A stretch of 64,000 bases of DNA from Tremella fuciformis. Its lineage: Eukaryota > Basidiomycota > Tremellomycetes > Tremellales > Tremellaceae. Both the position numbers and the translations under genes were made by a program. Below the pieces are notes generated by a model, which was given only the letters and a program-made list of their open reading frames with translations, searched no databases and was not told where the DNA came from. Position 1 is the first letter of the stretch. Every line of letters begins with the position of its first letter. Where the stretch lies: the NCBI GenBank assembly GCA_032768795.1, contig CP136495.1, positions 2,172,501-2,236,500 of the forward strand, given 5' to 3'. Positions 45,359-57,475 of this stretch are shown here, one piece after another.

Positions 45359-47747
45359 TTACAGGGACCGACCGACACTGAGGAATGACGTCCTATGATG
45401 CCCTCGCCCCTCCCGATTCTCCCTCGCAAAGAACGGAACAAACGTCACCTCGTGTCCGGTTCTCTTCCACTCGTTACTCGAATCACGGGCGAGAACGGTC
45501 TGCGTCCTCAGAAAGATCATTGGCACATCTGCTATGTCGCTCTCGAGTTCTTCAAAGACCGCGTCGTCGGGTAAGCCAAGCTGCTCAAAGTGAGGATACA
45601 TCACCTCGATATCGGGATTATCGGCATCTTCCGCGCAGTAGACGATGGGTCCTCGTGCGACAGTGACCACAGCAGGTTTCGTCTCTGCATGCGAATGTAG
45701 AAGCCGCACCGGCATGGCGAAGGTGATATCGAACGCCATGGAGTCGGAGCATTCGACCTGGATGTAGCCCGCTTGGAGCTGAGAAGTAGAGGCTGAGCTC
45801 TGGTTCTTCAGTAGTCGCGGTCACACAAAAAGGTTCAAGTGCTCACTGTAAAGCCTTTCGCCCAACTTGGTACTGGGAGATTGATTCGAAGCGTAGAGCC
45901 TGGAGGCAAGGTCACATCGAAACTGACGCCGGGTTGCCAAGGTAATCGCGTCTTCATCTCCAATCTAGCATGTCGCCCGTCGGCCATTGATATAGTACGC
46001 GCGGCGGAGGCGTATATGTGAACGTTGAGGATGGCATCGTGCTGCCCGTCCAGGCATGCCGTCCAGAGGTATCCACCGAGCATGCCGATGGTTCGGGACA
46101 GGTTCGGAGGACAGCAGCACACTGCGACATTAACAGTCATGTTTCGAAGCGACATTTAATCGGCTTACCTTCGTACCAGCGGTCGCGGGTACAGCTTTCC
46201 GAACCGCAAGAAGCCAGCTTATTCCAGTAATAGAATGATTCGGCGTCGAGCGAGGCGCCGCCGAGGACGTTGTTATACAAGCATGTCTCAAGTGTGTCTC
46301 GATATTCGGCATCAAGTGAGAAAGACAGCAGCCGCTCCGCTACCATCATGGCAGAGATCGATGCGCAAGTTTCGGCGTAGCATCCACCTTCTTCGGTTGA
46401 TTGGGGAAGGTAGTGAGGCTGTTCGTGAAACCCCTCAATCTGTTCCGTCAGACAGATCCTATCCGGCAGCGTTCACCATGCTCACGAGGGGATCAGACCC
46501 AAAGCCGCCGGTCACGTACATCTTGGTCCGGATAGCATCGCGGAACAAGCGATGTGCATCGTCCAGAAAATCACTGTCAATATCGGCCGCGGCGGTAAGG
46601 AGGTAGAAGGCCTGTACCGAATGCCCGACCATGACTTCTTGCTCGTGCACAGGCTTGTGTGACTGGGAGTACCTGTTCCTTAGGATAGCCACGCTGGCAA
46701 AGCTGACGAGAGCGTACGAATGATCTCCGAGATCTGCGATCCAGCTGGGGAATCTGTTGTCCCCTCGCTGATCCGCCTCCCAGTCGAGATACACCAAGCC
46801 CCCTAGCTTGTCGGGGCGCCTTCCACGCTCTTCCAAGAGATATCGAGCGAAGGCCAGATGGCCTGGATCTTTAGTCACGCGATACAAGCGCAACGCGGCA
46901 AGCTCCAGCTCTGGGTGTCCGGGATAACCTGGTCGTTGATGGGAGCCGTGTCCAAAATTGTCCATGAAGCATTGAAGATTCTGTTGATCAGATTGACGGC
47001 AGTCCACTGTGAGGACCTGCCTTGATCATGATGTCTAAAAGCTCCTGAGATCCCGTCAAGTGATAATGAGCCAGGGCGGCTTCGATCAGATGGCCACAAG
47101 AGTCTGCCCGATGAGTACGAACGGGAACAAGCCACATCCACTCACATCCCTCACACATATCCCTCAGGTTCTTGAGCTTCCCATCCTTATCCGCCATTTG
47201 GAAATAGGGATTCAAGTAGCCGTCGGGCTCCTGGGCAGTCTTCATCTCCTTGAGGAGTTTGTCGATGGCTTTGCGATAGTCTTGCGCGTGAGTAAAGGCC
47301 CTCGGAGGCTTGGCCAGGAAGTAGCAGACAGCCTCCATCCTGCGGATCAGCGATGTCGAGGAAAAGGAACAGTCGACTTGCCACTTTCCAACGTCACTCG
47401 CCCAGATAAAGCCGGGTGGGCTGCCTCCGGGCTGACCGCAATCAGCCTAAGACACGTTATTGAAGCGACGAGCACCAACGGCCGAACACCCGTTCTTGCT
47501 CCGCTTGGCGTCGTACGATGGGTGCCATTCGAGCTTGAACGAGTCGTAGGCTCCTGACTCTTTGAGACGGTCTAGCTGAGTCTCGAGCACTCGTTCAGCA
47601 AAGAGGGTCCTGACTTTCCCGAAGAAGGACTCTTCATCGATCTCCTGCACCCCCATCAGCAAGTTCTAACATTGCCTATGTCAGGCTCACGGTCTCGACG
47701 AAGGACACTTGAGGTGGTGAGCGCCGTAGCAGATCAAGTGCTGCCAT
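45359..47747 (-). CDS. GH127-family (DUF1680) beta-L-arabinofuranosidase-type glycoside hydrolase
   Basis: Retaining arabinofuranosidase family in which a zinc-bound Cys is the nucleophile. The start MAALDLLRRSPPQVSF joins by a 46-nt intron to EIDEESFFGKVR, then QLDRLKESGAYDSFKLEW, VGKW, DGYLNPYFQ, MYSCGHLIEAALAHYH (built across an intron, equivalent to the family HELYCAGH region), GHPELELAALRLY, MVGHSVQAFYLL, TGGFGSDP, GCYAETCASISAMM with the Glu and first Cys ligands, and VCCCPPNLSRT with the other Cys ligands. C-terminal beta domains end in a long exon. No secretion signal is obvious, so it may act on imported arabino-oligosaccharides or glycopeptides. About 640 residues. Divergent from MFS-G. 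Confidence 0.88.
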
Positions 47748-48420
47748 GGTCCAGAGCGTTTCGCGACGAGAGAGACGATGGTGAACCGGTCAACGTTTCA
47801 TGACGTCGCGTCTTGGTCGAGCGACACCGCTCGCCTAACGTCCGCCTGATCGGCGAAGGAGGACTTGACGACTTCCTTCTGTTGGGCGAATAACCCGCTC
47901 AAGGTTGCTCTTTCGGCGAGGCCTGCTGGGTCAGTCTATGTTTAGCCAAGCGGCGACACAAAAGCCTGCTCTCGGATTCCAGCGCGGCGACACGTTAATT
48001 ACACACGCCGCGTTCGGCAGATCGGCAGAGCTGTTCCTGTAGGCGCGATGCGCGGACCTTCCCGGTTTATCCGACTGACCCCCGCATCAGAACGGCCAAG
48101 CCCGAAGAGAACCCCAAGGAGCCCCGGCGAATCGTCTCTTCCTCCGCCGAGCGATGATCGTTTTGTATTGTAAATCTTGTAAACCCTTCGACGACGGCGG
48201 GCTCCTCACGGCCAAGCTTGCCGCTCAGACTCCCTTCGGCGAACATGTAGTGAGCTGCGGTCGAAGCTCAAAAATTGGGCATCATCGCCATTGATGTCCA
48301 TCTCTCCCGACTTGAGGATATATCCTAGCCAAGACTCATAGTCTCGATCACCATCTTCGCCTTGGCAGATCCCATCTGACCTTACTGAGACGGTCACAGC
48401 ACATTTGAGAGCAAGTTACG
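47748..48420. promoter_or_regulatory. Divergent promoter of GH127 and MFS-G
   Basis: A 673-bp shared region, the largest between-gene promoter of the sugar cluster, with no supported coding sequence. Many CGG/CCG triplets occur (for example near 47,850-48,010), suitable for Zn2Cys6 binding. A TATAT run near 48,318 lies about 100 bp upstream of MFS-G. Confidence 0.5.
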
Positions 48421-50123
48421 ATGTTCCACCTCGACATCGGGGCAGCAAGTTTCTGGTTCATGGTCCTCTGCGCCTCGGTAGCCGGAGTATCAGGACTCAT
48501 GTTTGGTTACGACAGCGGTTCGTCCTTCACTGTCGCCTGTTGATGACGGCAACTGACCTGTGCAGGAATTATTACAGACACCATTGCGCAGACGGTCTTC
48601 CTCGACTACTTCAAGAAACCCCGCGCGTCCATCATAGGCACTATCGTCGCTATGCTACAGGCGGGCGCCACCATCGGTTCCGGAGCTGCAGGACCGATGA
48701 ACGACGCGTGGGGCCGCAAGAAATCAATGATGTTCGGCGCCGCATGTGGTGTGATCGGTGCGGCCCTTCAAGCAGGTGCAGTGTCCGTGGGCATGCTGAT
48801 CGTCGGTCGGCTGGTCATTGGGTTCGCCATTGGGGTGCTCACCATGGTCGTCCCCGTCTATCAGGTGGGTTCTGGACAAAGCGAGCAATGGGACGAGCTA
48901 AGCATGTGCAGGCAGAGATTGCCCCACCCAATGCCCGGGCCTTCATCATGAGTATCGAGTCCATCATGACTGCTCTCGGTTATGTGATCGCCAACTGGGT
49001 CGGGTATGGCGCATCATTCTCCAATACTTCCTTCCAGTGGCGATTCCCTCTCGCCGTTCAGGTCCTGTTCGCCCTTCTCGTACTCTGTGCCGCTCCGTTC
49101 CTCCCAGGTATGCCCGATCAGAACCTCATGGCGGAGTATGCCTCATTCACAGAGTCTCCTCGCTGGTTGATTGAGAAGGGCCGCGAAGAAAAGGCCTACT
49201 CCCTGGTCCGGAAACTACACTACACCGGGCTGAACGACGAATTCGTTCGAAGAGAGTTCCAAGAGATGCGAGACCAAATATTGGCAGAGCAGGCCAACAC
49301 GGTCCGCAGCTACCGAGAAGCATTCAGCAAACCCTCGTGGCGGAAGCGCATCTTCTTGGCGTGCGGCGTGTGGATAGGTGTGTCGCTGTCTGGGATTACC
49401 GTGCTCAATTTCTACCGTGAGCTGGCTGCCTCCCATCTTCTGTTCCAATGAACTGACCTCCCAGTGAGCGACTTTATCAAGAACCTCGGATATAGCACTA
49501 AACAGGCGCTGCTGCTCACTGGGTGCTATGGCTTTGTCGGACCTGTGTCCTGCCTCATCGCCATGATCTGGCTGGACCGCCTGCCCCGCGTCAAGATGCT
49601 CTGGGGTGGGAACCTCGGAATGGCTGCCATCATCGCGACACTTGCTGGGCTCACATCTGCCACGGTCAAGAATCCGGGCGGTACCCTGTCCGCCCAACGC
49701 GCAGGGATCGCCATGCTGTTCATCTACTCGTTTGTGTACTCGGCGACGTACGGACCAATCAGCTGGATCTACCCCGTCGAGATATTCCCACAGCAAATAC
49801 GCAGTGTAGGCTTCTCTATCTCCAACGTTGTCAACTACGCCACCATGGTCATGTTCTCCCAAGTTACGCCAATTGGTCTGGCCAATATTGGGTGGAAATA
49901 CTACTTCTTTTTCGTCGCCTCTAATCTGGCTATGGGCCTGATCGTCTTCCTGTTCTACCCCGAGACGAAAGGAAAATCGCTCGAGCAGATGGATGAGCTA
50001 TTCGGCGACCAGCTCATACCGCACGCACTCGAAGACCCGAAGGCTGCAGATACCCTGCACCTTGAACGACAAGAAGCTGTCGAGGGCGATGCGGAGAAGC
50101 ACCTGGAAGCTACGGTGCTCTAA
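48421..50123 (+). CDS. MFS sugar porter (MFS-G)
   Basis: Sugar porter of the hexose/pentose type. Start MFHLDIGAASFWFM, first helix ending GLMFGYDS, and after an intron GIITDTIAQTVFLDYF. Later ATIGSGAAGPMNDAWGRK, VVPVYQ joined to AEIAPPNARAFI, then LP joined to ESPRWLIEKGREEK, DRLPRVKMLWGG, PISWIYPVEIFPQQIRSVG and YPETKGKSLEQMDELF. Five exons, about 500 residues, twelve helices. The ABC-like first part of the PESPRW motif is built across an intron near 49,110-49,155. Because it shares a promoter with GH127, L-arabinose or an arabino-oligosaccharide is a reasonable substrate guess. Confidence 0.92.
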
Positions 50124-50514
50124 GGGATGGCGAGTTGAATGTACCCTGAGTAAACACATTGAGAGTTGACGGTTTGTAGTCTTGCAATCTCTTCGCAATG
50201 CAAGCGATCTTTCTATATGGAGTAACACTGGCTCAGAATCCTCGAGAGGATCCTTTGAGGTGGCCTGGTGGTGGGTAGACGAAATTCTTGGTACGAGCGC
50301 CACTCTTTTTACGACAAGAACTGCCTCTGTGGGACGTACGACGGGTGTCTCCGAACAAGTAATCGTGCGCACCTCGCTGTAGCAATGAGACAAGTTGTGC
50401 AGAGTTGCAGATAGCCCTCATCGTCGTGTTGTTCATGAGCCCCCCTTCAGGTGATCCTCCCCACAGCTTGAACAAGCTTTGAGAGTGCTGCCTGATCCCT
50501 GACCTGCGAGTGGG
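50124..50514. other. Convergent intergenic between MFS-G and TF3
   Basis: These 391 bp separate the 3' ends of two convergent genes. No coding sequence, RNA gene or repeat is recognisable. Confidence 0.4.
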
Positions 50515-53073
50515 TCAGCCACGGATCGGCAATTGGCACATGTCACTCGCCGCAAGACACAGAATACCCATCGATTTGATGATGACGTCTGTGAGACTTT
50601 TGACCAGATCTCCTTCGCCCGAATCTTCCCGACCCATCCTCTGACCGCGAGGCGTCGAGCCTTGTAGCGCCCTCTGTTGGTCCCGAAGCAACTCGACCGT
50701 CCGTACCGCGGTCATTGTGATGTCCTGCAGCTTGACCAGCACTTCGCCCACATGGTCGGTGCCCGCTATCTGATGATACTCGGTCCTCAGTCTCGGAGCG
50801 GAGACCGCTTGTCGCATATTGTGAAGCACAAAGCTGGGGCGCATGGCGGCGTAGGGGGAGGACTCGTGCACGAGCGAGTGACTGAGGCATATGCGGAAGA
50901 TGATGCTGCGTCGGGTCAGCTTCGGCTCGCCAAGTGATGTCTAGCTCACTCTCGAAGCCACGCAACGGTGACTGCTGTCACGATGAGTCTCATGCCCTCG
51001 TGATTGTCTTTGGTCACGCCGAATCGGCTGTTGACAATGTCGTCAAAGTGTTCTCCCAGCTCGTTTTGTACTTTAGCCGCGTGTTCTGGGGTCCAGTCAC
51101 GGCATGTGTCATGGCTTCTGTAGCATCTGATCCATCTGTCGTCCACCAGGTCATACGTCCTTATCAATCCGGTCTGAAGGCCATTCAGGGCGAAGTCAGG
51201 TAAGGCGGTACGTAGGTGTTGCGTCTCGATCCATGGTCGCCCGGGGAGGCGCAAAGCCTGATTGTGATACATCGACGCCGGTCGAAGGAGAGCGTGTGCC
51301 CGCTCGATCAGGATCCTACCCAGCGTATTAGCACGTAGCATTTCATTTCTATACTCACAGCAAGTAATATAGCCGCAGACGAGTTGCCCACCAAGCTACC
51401 CCTCTCAAAGGCGCTTCGGATGCATCGAACGGGTCCCGGCCTTCCACGTCGACATTCCCTAAGCGATCTATCTTCAGAGCTTGAGCACGAGTTATCGCCT
51501 GTTGTAGGTAGTCCCAAGACCGTTGGTGGTCCTTGAGCCACTCGAATGCCAGAAAGAGATGAAGAGACGTGACAACATCCGCGATCGAAGACTCGCCATC
51601 CGAGTCGGCGAGGGCGTTCGCGCGCTGGGCATCTCGCAAATAAGTCGACTTGAGCGACTCGGAATTGGGCAGGCCTCTGAAATGGCTCTGCTGGCTATCG
51701 CTGAGATGTGAGACGACCGTCATCGCACACATGCTGAGGACCAGTGCTCGAAAATGAATGGACCGCTCATACGCTGCCTCTTCAAGAGCAGTCATCATCT
51801 CTTCAAAATGCAAGACGGGTAGCACCGGTCCAAGCCATTGAAAATGAGCTTTGATCCTCTCTCGTATGCCGTCTGGGGGTTCTGGCAAGGGCGGCATGGC
51901 GTGCAGTAGGATCGGATCGCCTATTTGCTCTGCGCCACCTTATCAGCATCGTCATAGCTTATGTAGTCATGAATGCTCTCACCCGTAGCGCATAGCACTA
52001 CCGACTCGGCTGTCAGCGTCGTCGGCGCAGCTGCCAGAAGGGCAGAGCCGTGCAAAAAGTTGGTCTGAGAGCCATCGGCGTATCCCTGTTCGGACCCTAC
52101 GCTTTCCAAGGAGTGCCAGTTGATGTGGACCTGTTCTACTTGCTCCTCGATCCGAGCTGCCTGGGAGATGTCGAAAGGCGCTGATACAGTTGTCTGGTCG
52201 CTCACCATGGGCAGGATAGACCAGAATAGCTGCCATGCTGCGGTGGCATCCGTCCCGCTGAGTGACGTGAAGCTGGTGTCGATCGGGAGCTCCTCGATGG
52301 TCCGTGTGGCAGAGAGAGCTGTGGGGGTGGATGTCCAGTTATACGGATGAGCGGGAGGCAATCCCGTCTGGGGCGGCACATGAGAGGGCCCAGAACGCAG
52401 TTGTTGTCCAGGCGAGAAGATCGGATCAAGACTCGCTGCAACGAGACCCGGATCTTGACCCAGAGTCAGCTCCTCAGGCCAAGCAAACGAGACAGGGTCG
52501 AGCGTCAAGTCCCGTCGCTCAGTGACAGACGACTGAGGGTTGGGCGATGAGCTGGGGCCGGCTACAGAGGATGAACCGGCCTGTGCCGTGACGTCAGTAT
52601 CATGCTGCGTGCGCGGCTGTATGATGGGATGTCGGCTTTTGCGCTTTGGCCCTCGGCGCTGGGCGGGCTGATGACGGTCAGAGGTCAGTCGATAACGGCG
52701 ATAGTGATACGAACTCTGGACCAGGTGCAGGCGATTTCGGCTCTTTCGCAGCCGTAGCAGATGTCAGTACCGAGGTTGGACGGGCGGCACTTGCGCGTTG
52801 GTAAGCCAGCAGGTCCAACGGACGTGTGACGGATGTCTCACTTTGATTTTCCGATGATTACACTGCAGACATCAGCTGTCGTGTGTACTCGAGGGAAGGG
52901 ACGGGGTGACTGACCTGATCACAGGCCTGGGCAGGTCTGGTCCCTTCGGTCCCGCTGACCCGGTTGCTGGCCCCACGGGCTCGCCCTCGTTCCAGGCGGC
53001 CTAGTGATCCCGACCGGGCCGCGGAATGTAACGGCCGATCTGCTGAATCCTGTGGAACAGGACCAGCGACCAT
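50515..53073 (-). CDS. Zn2Cys6 transcription factor (TF3)
   Basis: Zinc-cluster regulator and closest paralogue of TF2. Start MVAGPVPQDSADRPL at 53073. Exon 1 ends QACDQ; a 21-nt exon (52862-52842) encodes CNHRKIK; an intron of 52 nt with a standard GTGAGA donor leads to CRPSNLGTDICYGCERAEIAC, the canonical cluster. Then TWSR, an intron, and AQRRGPKRK. The acidic/Ser-Pro linker contains HINWHSLESVGSEQG (TF2 has a similar block). The fungal-specific domain has SIHFRALVLSMCAMTVV and AQRANALADSDGESSIADVV. C-terminal exon ends CQLPIRG. Probably nuclear; divergent from MFS-H, which with hydrolase-2 is its likely target. Confidence 0.85.
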
Positions 53074-53464
53074 GTTGGTCCAGCCCTCCAGTGAATTCAG
53101 TCACCCAGTGCAGTGGTCAAAACGACATGGAGAAAGGGCGATTGAGGGTCAATAGACGGCTAAATAGTATATAGGCTGGGCAGCGGCACGGGGTCAGTCA
53201 CCGATCGAGGGAACTCTTGGCCGCCGGCGACCGTTAAGGTGCTACCGCACTAATTTGGCCGTCATTTCCCCGTCAGCCTCTCCTCTTGCGCGTTACCAGA
53301 GGCCTGGTCCTCTCCACAACCCGGCCCGGCCATCCGACGCGTGAGTACTTGCTGCAAAGTTGCAAGTGTTCTGGTCCTCTGGCCCATGACATACATATAC
53401 GGGCTGGGCCCCAGCAGCTCCGCGCGGCCCCACCTCGTTCAGAGATCTACATCCTCTACACAAC
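53074..53464. promoter_or_regulatory. Divergent promoter of TF3 and MFS-H
   Basis: A 391-bp shared region, similar in size to the MFS-D/TF2 promoter of the sister cassette. A TATATA run near 53,168-53,174 is on the TF3 side and a CATATAC element near 53,393-53,399 on the MFS-H side. Several CGG/CCG triplets are present around 53,220-53,240. Confidence 0.5.
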
Positions 53465-55482
53465 ATGTCTAGCGGGCACAGTGACTGGAAGACTTGGCAG
53501 AGTGAGTCGAGCGGACACACCATGATGAGAAGCTCACCTTTGGGTAGACAACGCGCACCACCAGTGGTGGCGCGATGCCGGTCTGCGCAAATGTATGCTC
53601 AATATCTTGATCTTGTACGGATCCGTCTTCGCAAACGGCTATGACAGTGGTGTGATCAGTTCTGCACAAGCCTTGCCCTCTTGGGTCGAGTGAGTAGTCT
53701 TTCACCTTTGCCCTTCGAAGCTGATGGAGAGATACTTCCACTCGCCCCACGGCCAGAAACTTGGAGCCATGGTGGCGGCATACTCTTTCCGTGAGTGACG
53801 TGTGAATGAGATCGAGTTCCTTCTCTGAAGTCCAGCTCAACTGGTCTTCCCTTTGCTCGCAACATGGCTTGCCGACCGATACGGACGAAAGCCCATCATT
53901 GCCGTGGCTGCTGTCTGTGGCGTACGTGTCATGATGCTTGGTCGTCACCAACGCGCTGCTGACGCTCTTGCAGATCGCTGGGCCCATGCTGTCAGGCTTT
54001 GGCAACTCGTTTGGTACTTACATCGGTGGTCGTCTGTGGACTGGGTAGGTCTGAGATATGGGCTTGGCTGGAGGTACTGACGTAGGCAGTATCGCCTGTG
54101 CCATCTTCCAGGTCACAGCTGCCCCGCTCATCGCCGAGATCGCGCATCCGCGATTCAGAGCTGTTGTGACGGGCTCGTTCCTCTCCACATACTTCATCGG
54201 GTCCATCACTGTCGGCTGGCTCGGCTTTGGCTTTGTGTACTGGGACTCGGAGTGGGCGTGGCGCGTCGCCACCCTGCTCCAATGTCTCGGCTGCGTCCCC
54301 ATCATCTTCTGGTGCTTCACGCCGTGGATGGCCGAATCTCCCCGTTACCTGATCAAGAAAGGCCAACAGGAGCGCGCCATGAAAATTCTCGCCGACTTCC
54401 ACGCCAACGGCGACACCACAGACGAGTTGGTCGTTAACGAGTTCAAAGAGATCGTGCTCGCCGTCGAGCTGGATCGCGAGGCGGACAAGACTACTTACAT
54501 GGACTTCTTCCGCACGCCCGGAAACAAGAAGCGGTTCTGGCTCGTATGCTGGGTCGCTTGGATCACCTCAATGGCCGGCGTAAATCATGTGCCGAGCTTC
54601 GCTGCCTTTGCTCACGCGCAGAACAACCTGGCCGCCTACTATCTTGTACCGATCTTGGAAGGCGTAGGGTAAGGACCATTTTTTATTGCAAAGGCGCTTG
54701 GGCTGATGTTCGGTATCACGGACTATGCAAAGCTCCAGGGTGTCAGTGCAGGCCTCAGCGGCGCAGCGTGGTTCAGCGCCATTGCGGGTGCCCAGGTCTT
54801 CGAGAAATGGGGCAGACGCAAGACCATGTTCCTCGCTTTGGTGCTCATGCTTGTCTTCTTCTCCATCACCACAGGACTTACGGTGAGCATCGCCCGATGC
54901 GGCGCCGGACCCGGTGGAGACAAGCTGATCGGTGACAGGCTGGCTACGTGCACACCGGAAACTCGGGCATCGGCATCGCCTCGATCCCTTTCCTCTTCCT
55001 CTTCCTGCTCGCGTTTGTTTTCGCCTTCAACCCGATCGCGTACATGTGTAAGTTCTCTGCGTCCCCGTGCATCTGCATCAACTGAAGGTATAGATCTTCC
55101 GGAGATCCTGCCGTATCAATTGAGGACTAAAGGGATGGCTGTTTTCTCGGTGCTCTCTGCAGGTGGACAGGTATTCAACGCATACGGTGCGACAATCAGT
55201 CCATCACTGATGTATGTCAAGCTGATTTCCTCAGTCAACTCGATCGCCCTCACCGCCATTGGCTACAAGTATTACATCGTCTTCATCGTCTGCGATGCTG
55301 TAATGCTCGTGATCGGCTACTTCATTGTGGTCGAGACGAAGGGTTTGACGCTTGAAGAGATCGCGATCGTCTTTGACGGGCACGACGCTCTGATATCCGA
55401 GGGATTGGAGAAGGTCGACAAGCCGCTCCACATGGAGAACGAGGACAACAAGATTGCAGAGGACGAAAAGGCCTTGCAGTGA
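53465..55482 (+). CDS. MFS sugar porter (MFS-H)
   Basis: Closest paralogue of MFS-D. Start MSSGHSDWKTWQ, then AHHQWWRDAGLRKCMLN, YGSVFANGYDSGVIS, ATWLADRYGRKPI, SGFGNSFGTYIGGRLWTG, AEIAHPRFRAVVTGSF, AESPRYLIKKGQQ, DFHANGDTTDELVV, EKWGRRKT, EILPYQLRTKGMA and VVETKGLTLEE, ending in DEKALQ. About eleven exons with the same positions as MFS-D. Twelve helices, plasma membrane. It forms, with TF3 and hydrolase-2, the plus-orientation copy of the duplicated cassette. Exon joins around 54,900-55,090 are the least certain. Confidence 0.9.
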
Positions 55483-56123
55483 TCCACCGAATCAGAAATT
55501 GCGGGTGACCATGAGCAGGAGTCCACATAGGCAGATGTATACGGTGTCTCCAGGATTACTACACTCTTGAATACCACTGCACGTGACGGCAGCTATATCG
55601 CGGAGTTTCTTGCTTGATCACTGCCGAAGAAACTATCAGGAGCGAGACGCTGTGGGCCTTGGACCAGACATAGGTTCGGAATCTCGTCGCGAGCAGTTCT
55701 GTCGACACAAGGAGCACCATCGATTTTGTCCTGAGTAGTTCGAAGCTGTACCTCGATTCTCGCCACCGTATCGGCCGAAGGGCAAGGGAACAGCCAGTTC
55801 CAGGCCGGTCCACGCGTAGTCGGCGAGACCAACGGCCAATTCACGGCCAGTTAACGGACCCTTCTTGGGGGGAGTCCGCCCGTCATATAGCCGTCATACG
55901 ACCGAAGCCATTTGTGGTGGGACGTGTGATGTGATTTCGTCAGACTGGGCTGTCAGCATTCCATCCAGCTCTCGGTGTATTTCGATGGCGGTCGCAGCTG
56001 GGCCGGTCCGTTGACCGGCAACGTGCAGCCCCAGTGTGGGGGACCAGGTCTGCGTAACATATATAGCCCGCTCAACGACGACTCTCTCTGTCCAACGCAG
56101 CCGAGAGAACGGAGACAAGCAAG
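55483..56123. promoter_or_regulatory. Upstream region of hydrolase-2
   Basis: A 641-bp gap with no accepted gene. TATATAG at 56060-56066 lies about 60 bp upstream of the hydrolase-2 start. The octamer GCCGGTCC occurs twice (55804-55811 and 56002-56009), the second in an inverted arrangement with GACCGGC just downstream (near 56013), giving a palindrome-like GCCGGTCC...GACCGGC. This is a plausible zinc-cluster operator. Confidence 0.5.
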
Positions 56124-57348
56124 ATGCCCGTGTCGTTCGAAGGACTCAACTATGAGCGGTACCTCTACAAGCCTGTAGACAATTGCGAAGGCGGCGGACT
56201 GTGGGCGGATGTCTACCTGCCCGACACCCCGCCCAAGAATGGTCATATCGGGTGGCCCGTCGGTGAGCTGCGAATTTGCGAGGTAGCACAAGGGAGAGGT
56301 GCTCATGAGTAGGTATTGCGATCCACGGCGGTGGCTTCTGCTTTGGCGACACGAACCATATCTTCTGCGGCCACTTCGAGTATCTACTCCAGCACGGTGT
56401 GGCGGTGGTCTCCATTGAGTATCGGTTGGCGCCACAGTAAGTCCTCCCACCGTTGACGCGGCAAGAATTTAACTGATCTCTCCAGCGTGAGACAGCCTGA
56501 GCAGCGAGAGGACTGGCTTGACGCCTACAAATGGGTGACCAGCCCCTCTGGGCTCACCCAAGCACTCGGCGACAAAGGCAAGATCGACGGCGCCCGTAGC
56601 TTCGTCTTTGGCGGCAGCGCCGGCGGCGTGGCCACCTACAGTCTCGTAAGCTCTCCGCAGCAGTCGCCAGGGCAAGTCGGCTGAGACCCAGGCCATCGAC
56701 CTGATCAGGCAAAAGCTGCCTTTGCCTCGCGCGCTGTATGTCTGCTACCCCATTGTGGACTTCAACGCGATCTCATCAGTGCTCAAAACGCCCGTGCCGT
56801 TCAGCAAGTACGACTCGATTGTCGCTACACTGTCGGCGGAGGAGCAGCGGAAGCTCAAGGAGTTGTGGGACGGACCTATCGGAACTCGCTACAGCCATCG
56901 AGGGGAGTATGACCGGCCCCAGCCGACCCCAAGGCGGGTGTGGTTCGAGACGGTCAGTACTAATCCTGAGTTCTGAAACCAGGAGCTGTCAACTGATCAC
57001 CAGGCGACCAAGCACGGCTTCCTACTCACGCATTACCTGAACGAGGATGGCCTCCCCTTCTCCGACGAGAACAACCTGCTGCCGAACTTCTCCTCAGCCT
57101 TCCCTCCGACAGTTCACATCAAGGCCCTCGCAGACCACATGCTCCCGCCAGAGCAGACGCAGATGGGCCACGACCGACTGCTGGAGCTGGGTGTGGAGAG
57201 CAAGCTGTTCGAGGCCAGAGGGATGCTACACGGGGATATCGAGGAGACACAGGGAACCTTGTTGCGGTGGGGACGGGACATTGCACCCGTCTGGTGGGAC
57301 GAGGTGTTCAAGCCCGCGCTCGACTTTTGTATCGAAAAGTGCGCTTAG
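56124..57348 (+). CDS. Alpha/beta hydrolase fold-3 enzyme (hydrolase-2)
   Basis: Paralogue of hydrolase-1 with an intact active site. Start MPVSFEGLNYERYLY, then DNCEGGGLWADVYLPD, AIHGGGFCFGD (oxyanion hole HGGG), VVSIEYRLAPH, VFGGSAGGVATYSL (nucleophile elbow), ICYPIVDFN-like VCYPIVDFNAIS, an Asp in KALADHMLPPE and a His in GMLHGDIEE. Five exons; the intron after ATYSL has a normal GT donor, whereas the same intron in hydrolase-1 has GC. About 330 residues, cytosolic. Likely an esterase or lipase-type enzyme acting on a compound imported by MFS-H (inference). Confidence 0.88.
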
Positions 57349-57475
57349 TCCTACAACGACTATGGCTTTGCATTCGATTTGCAGATCTACAAGAGCATTG
57401 ATGGTTCAGATCGTGATACACTAACACTATTATTTACCACTTCCCTTTAGACTTGTTGCAGATACAACGCTGTTA

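Noticed and set aside
47663..47687. 25-nt intron joining the first GH127 exon
   Set aside because: A 46-nt version with acceptor gtgcag gives a phase-correct join to EIDEESFFGK and is the usual intron size.
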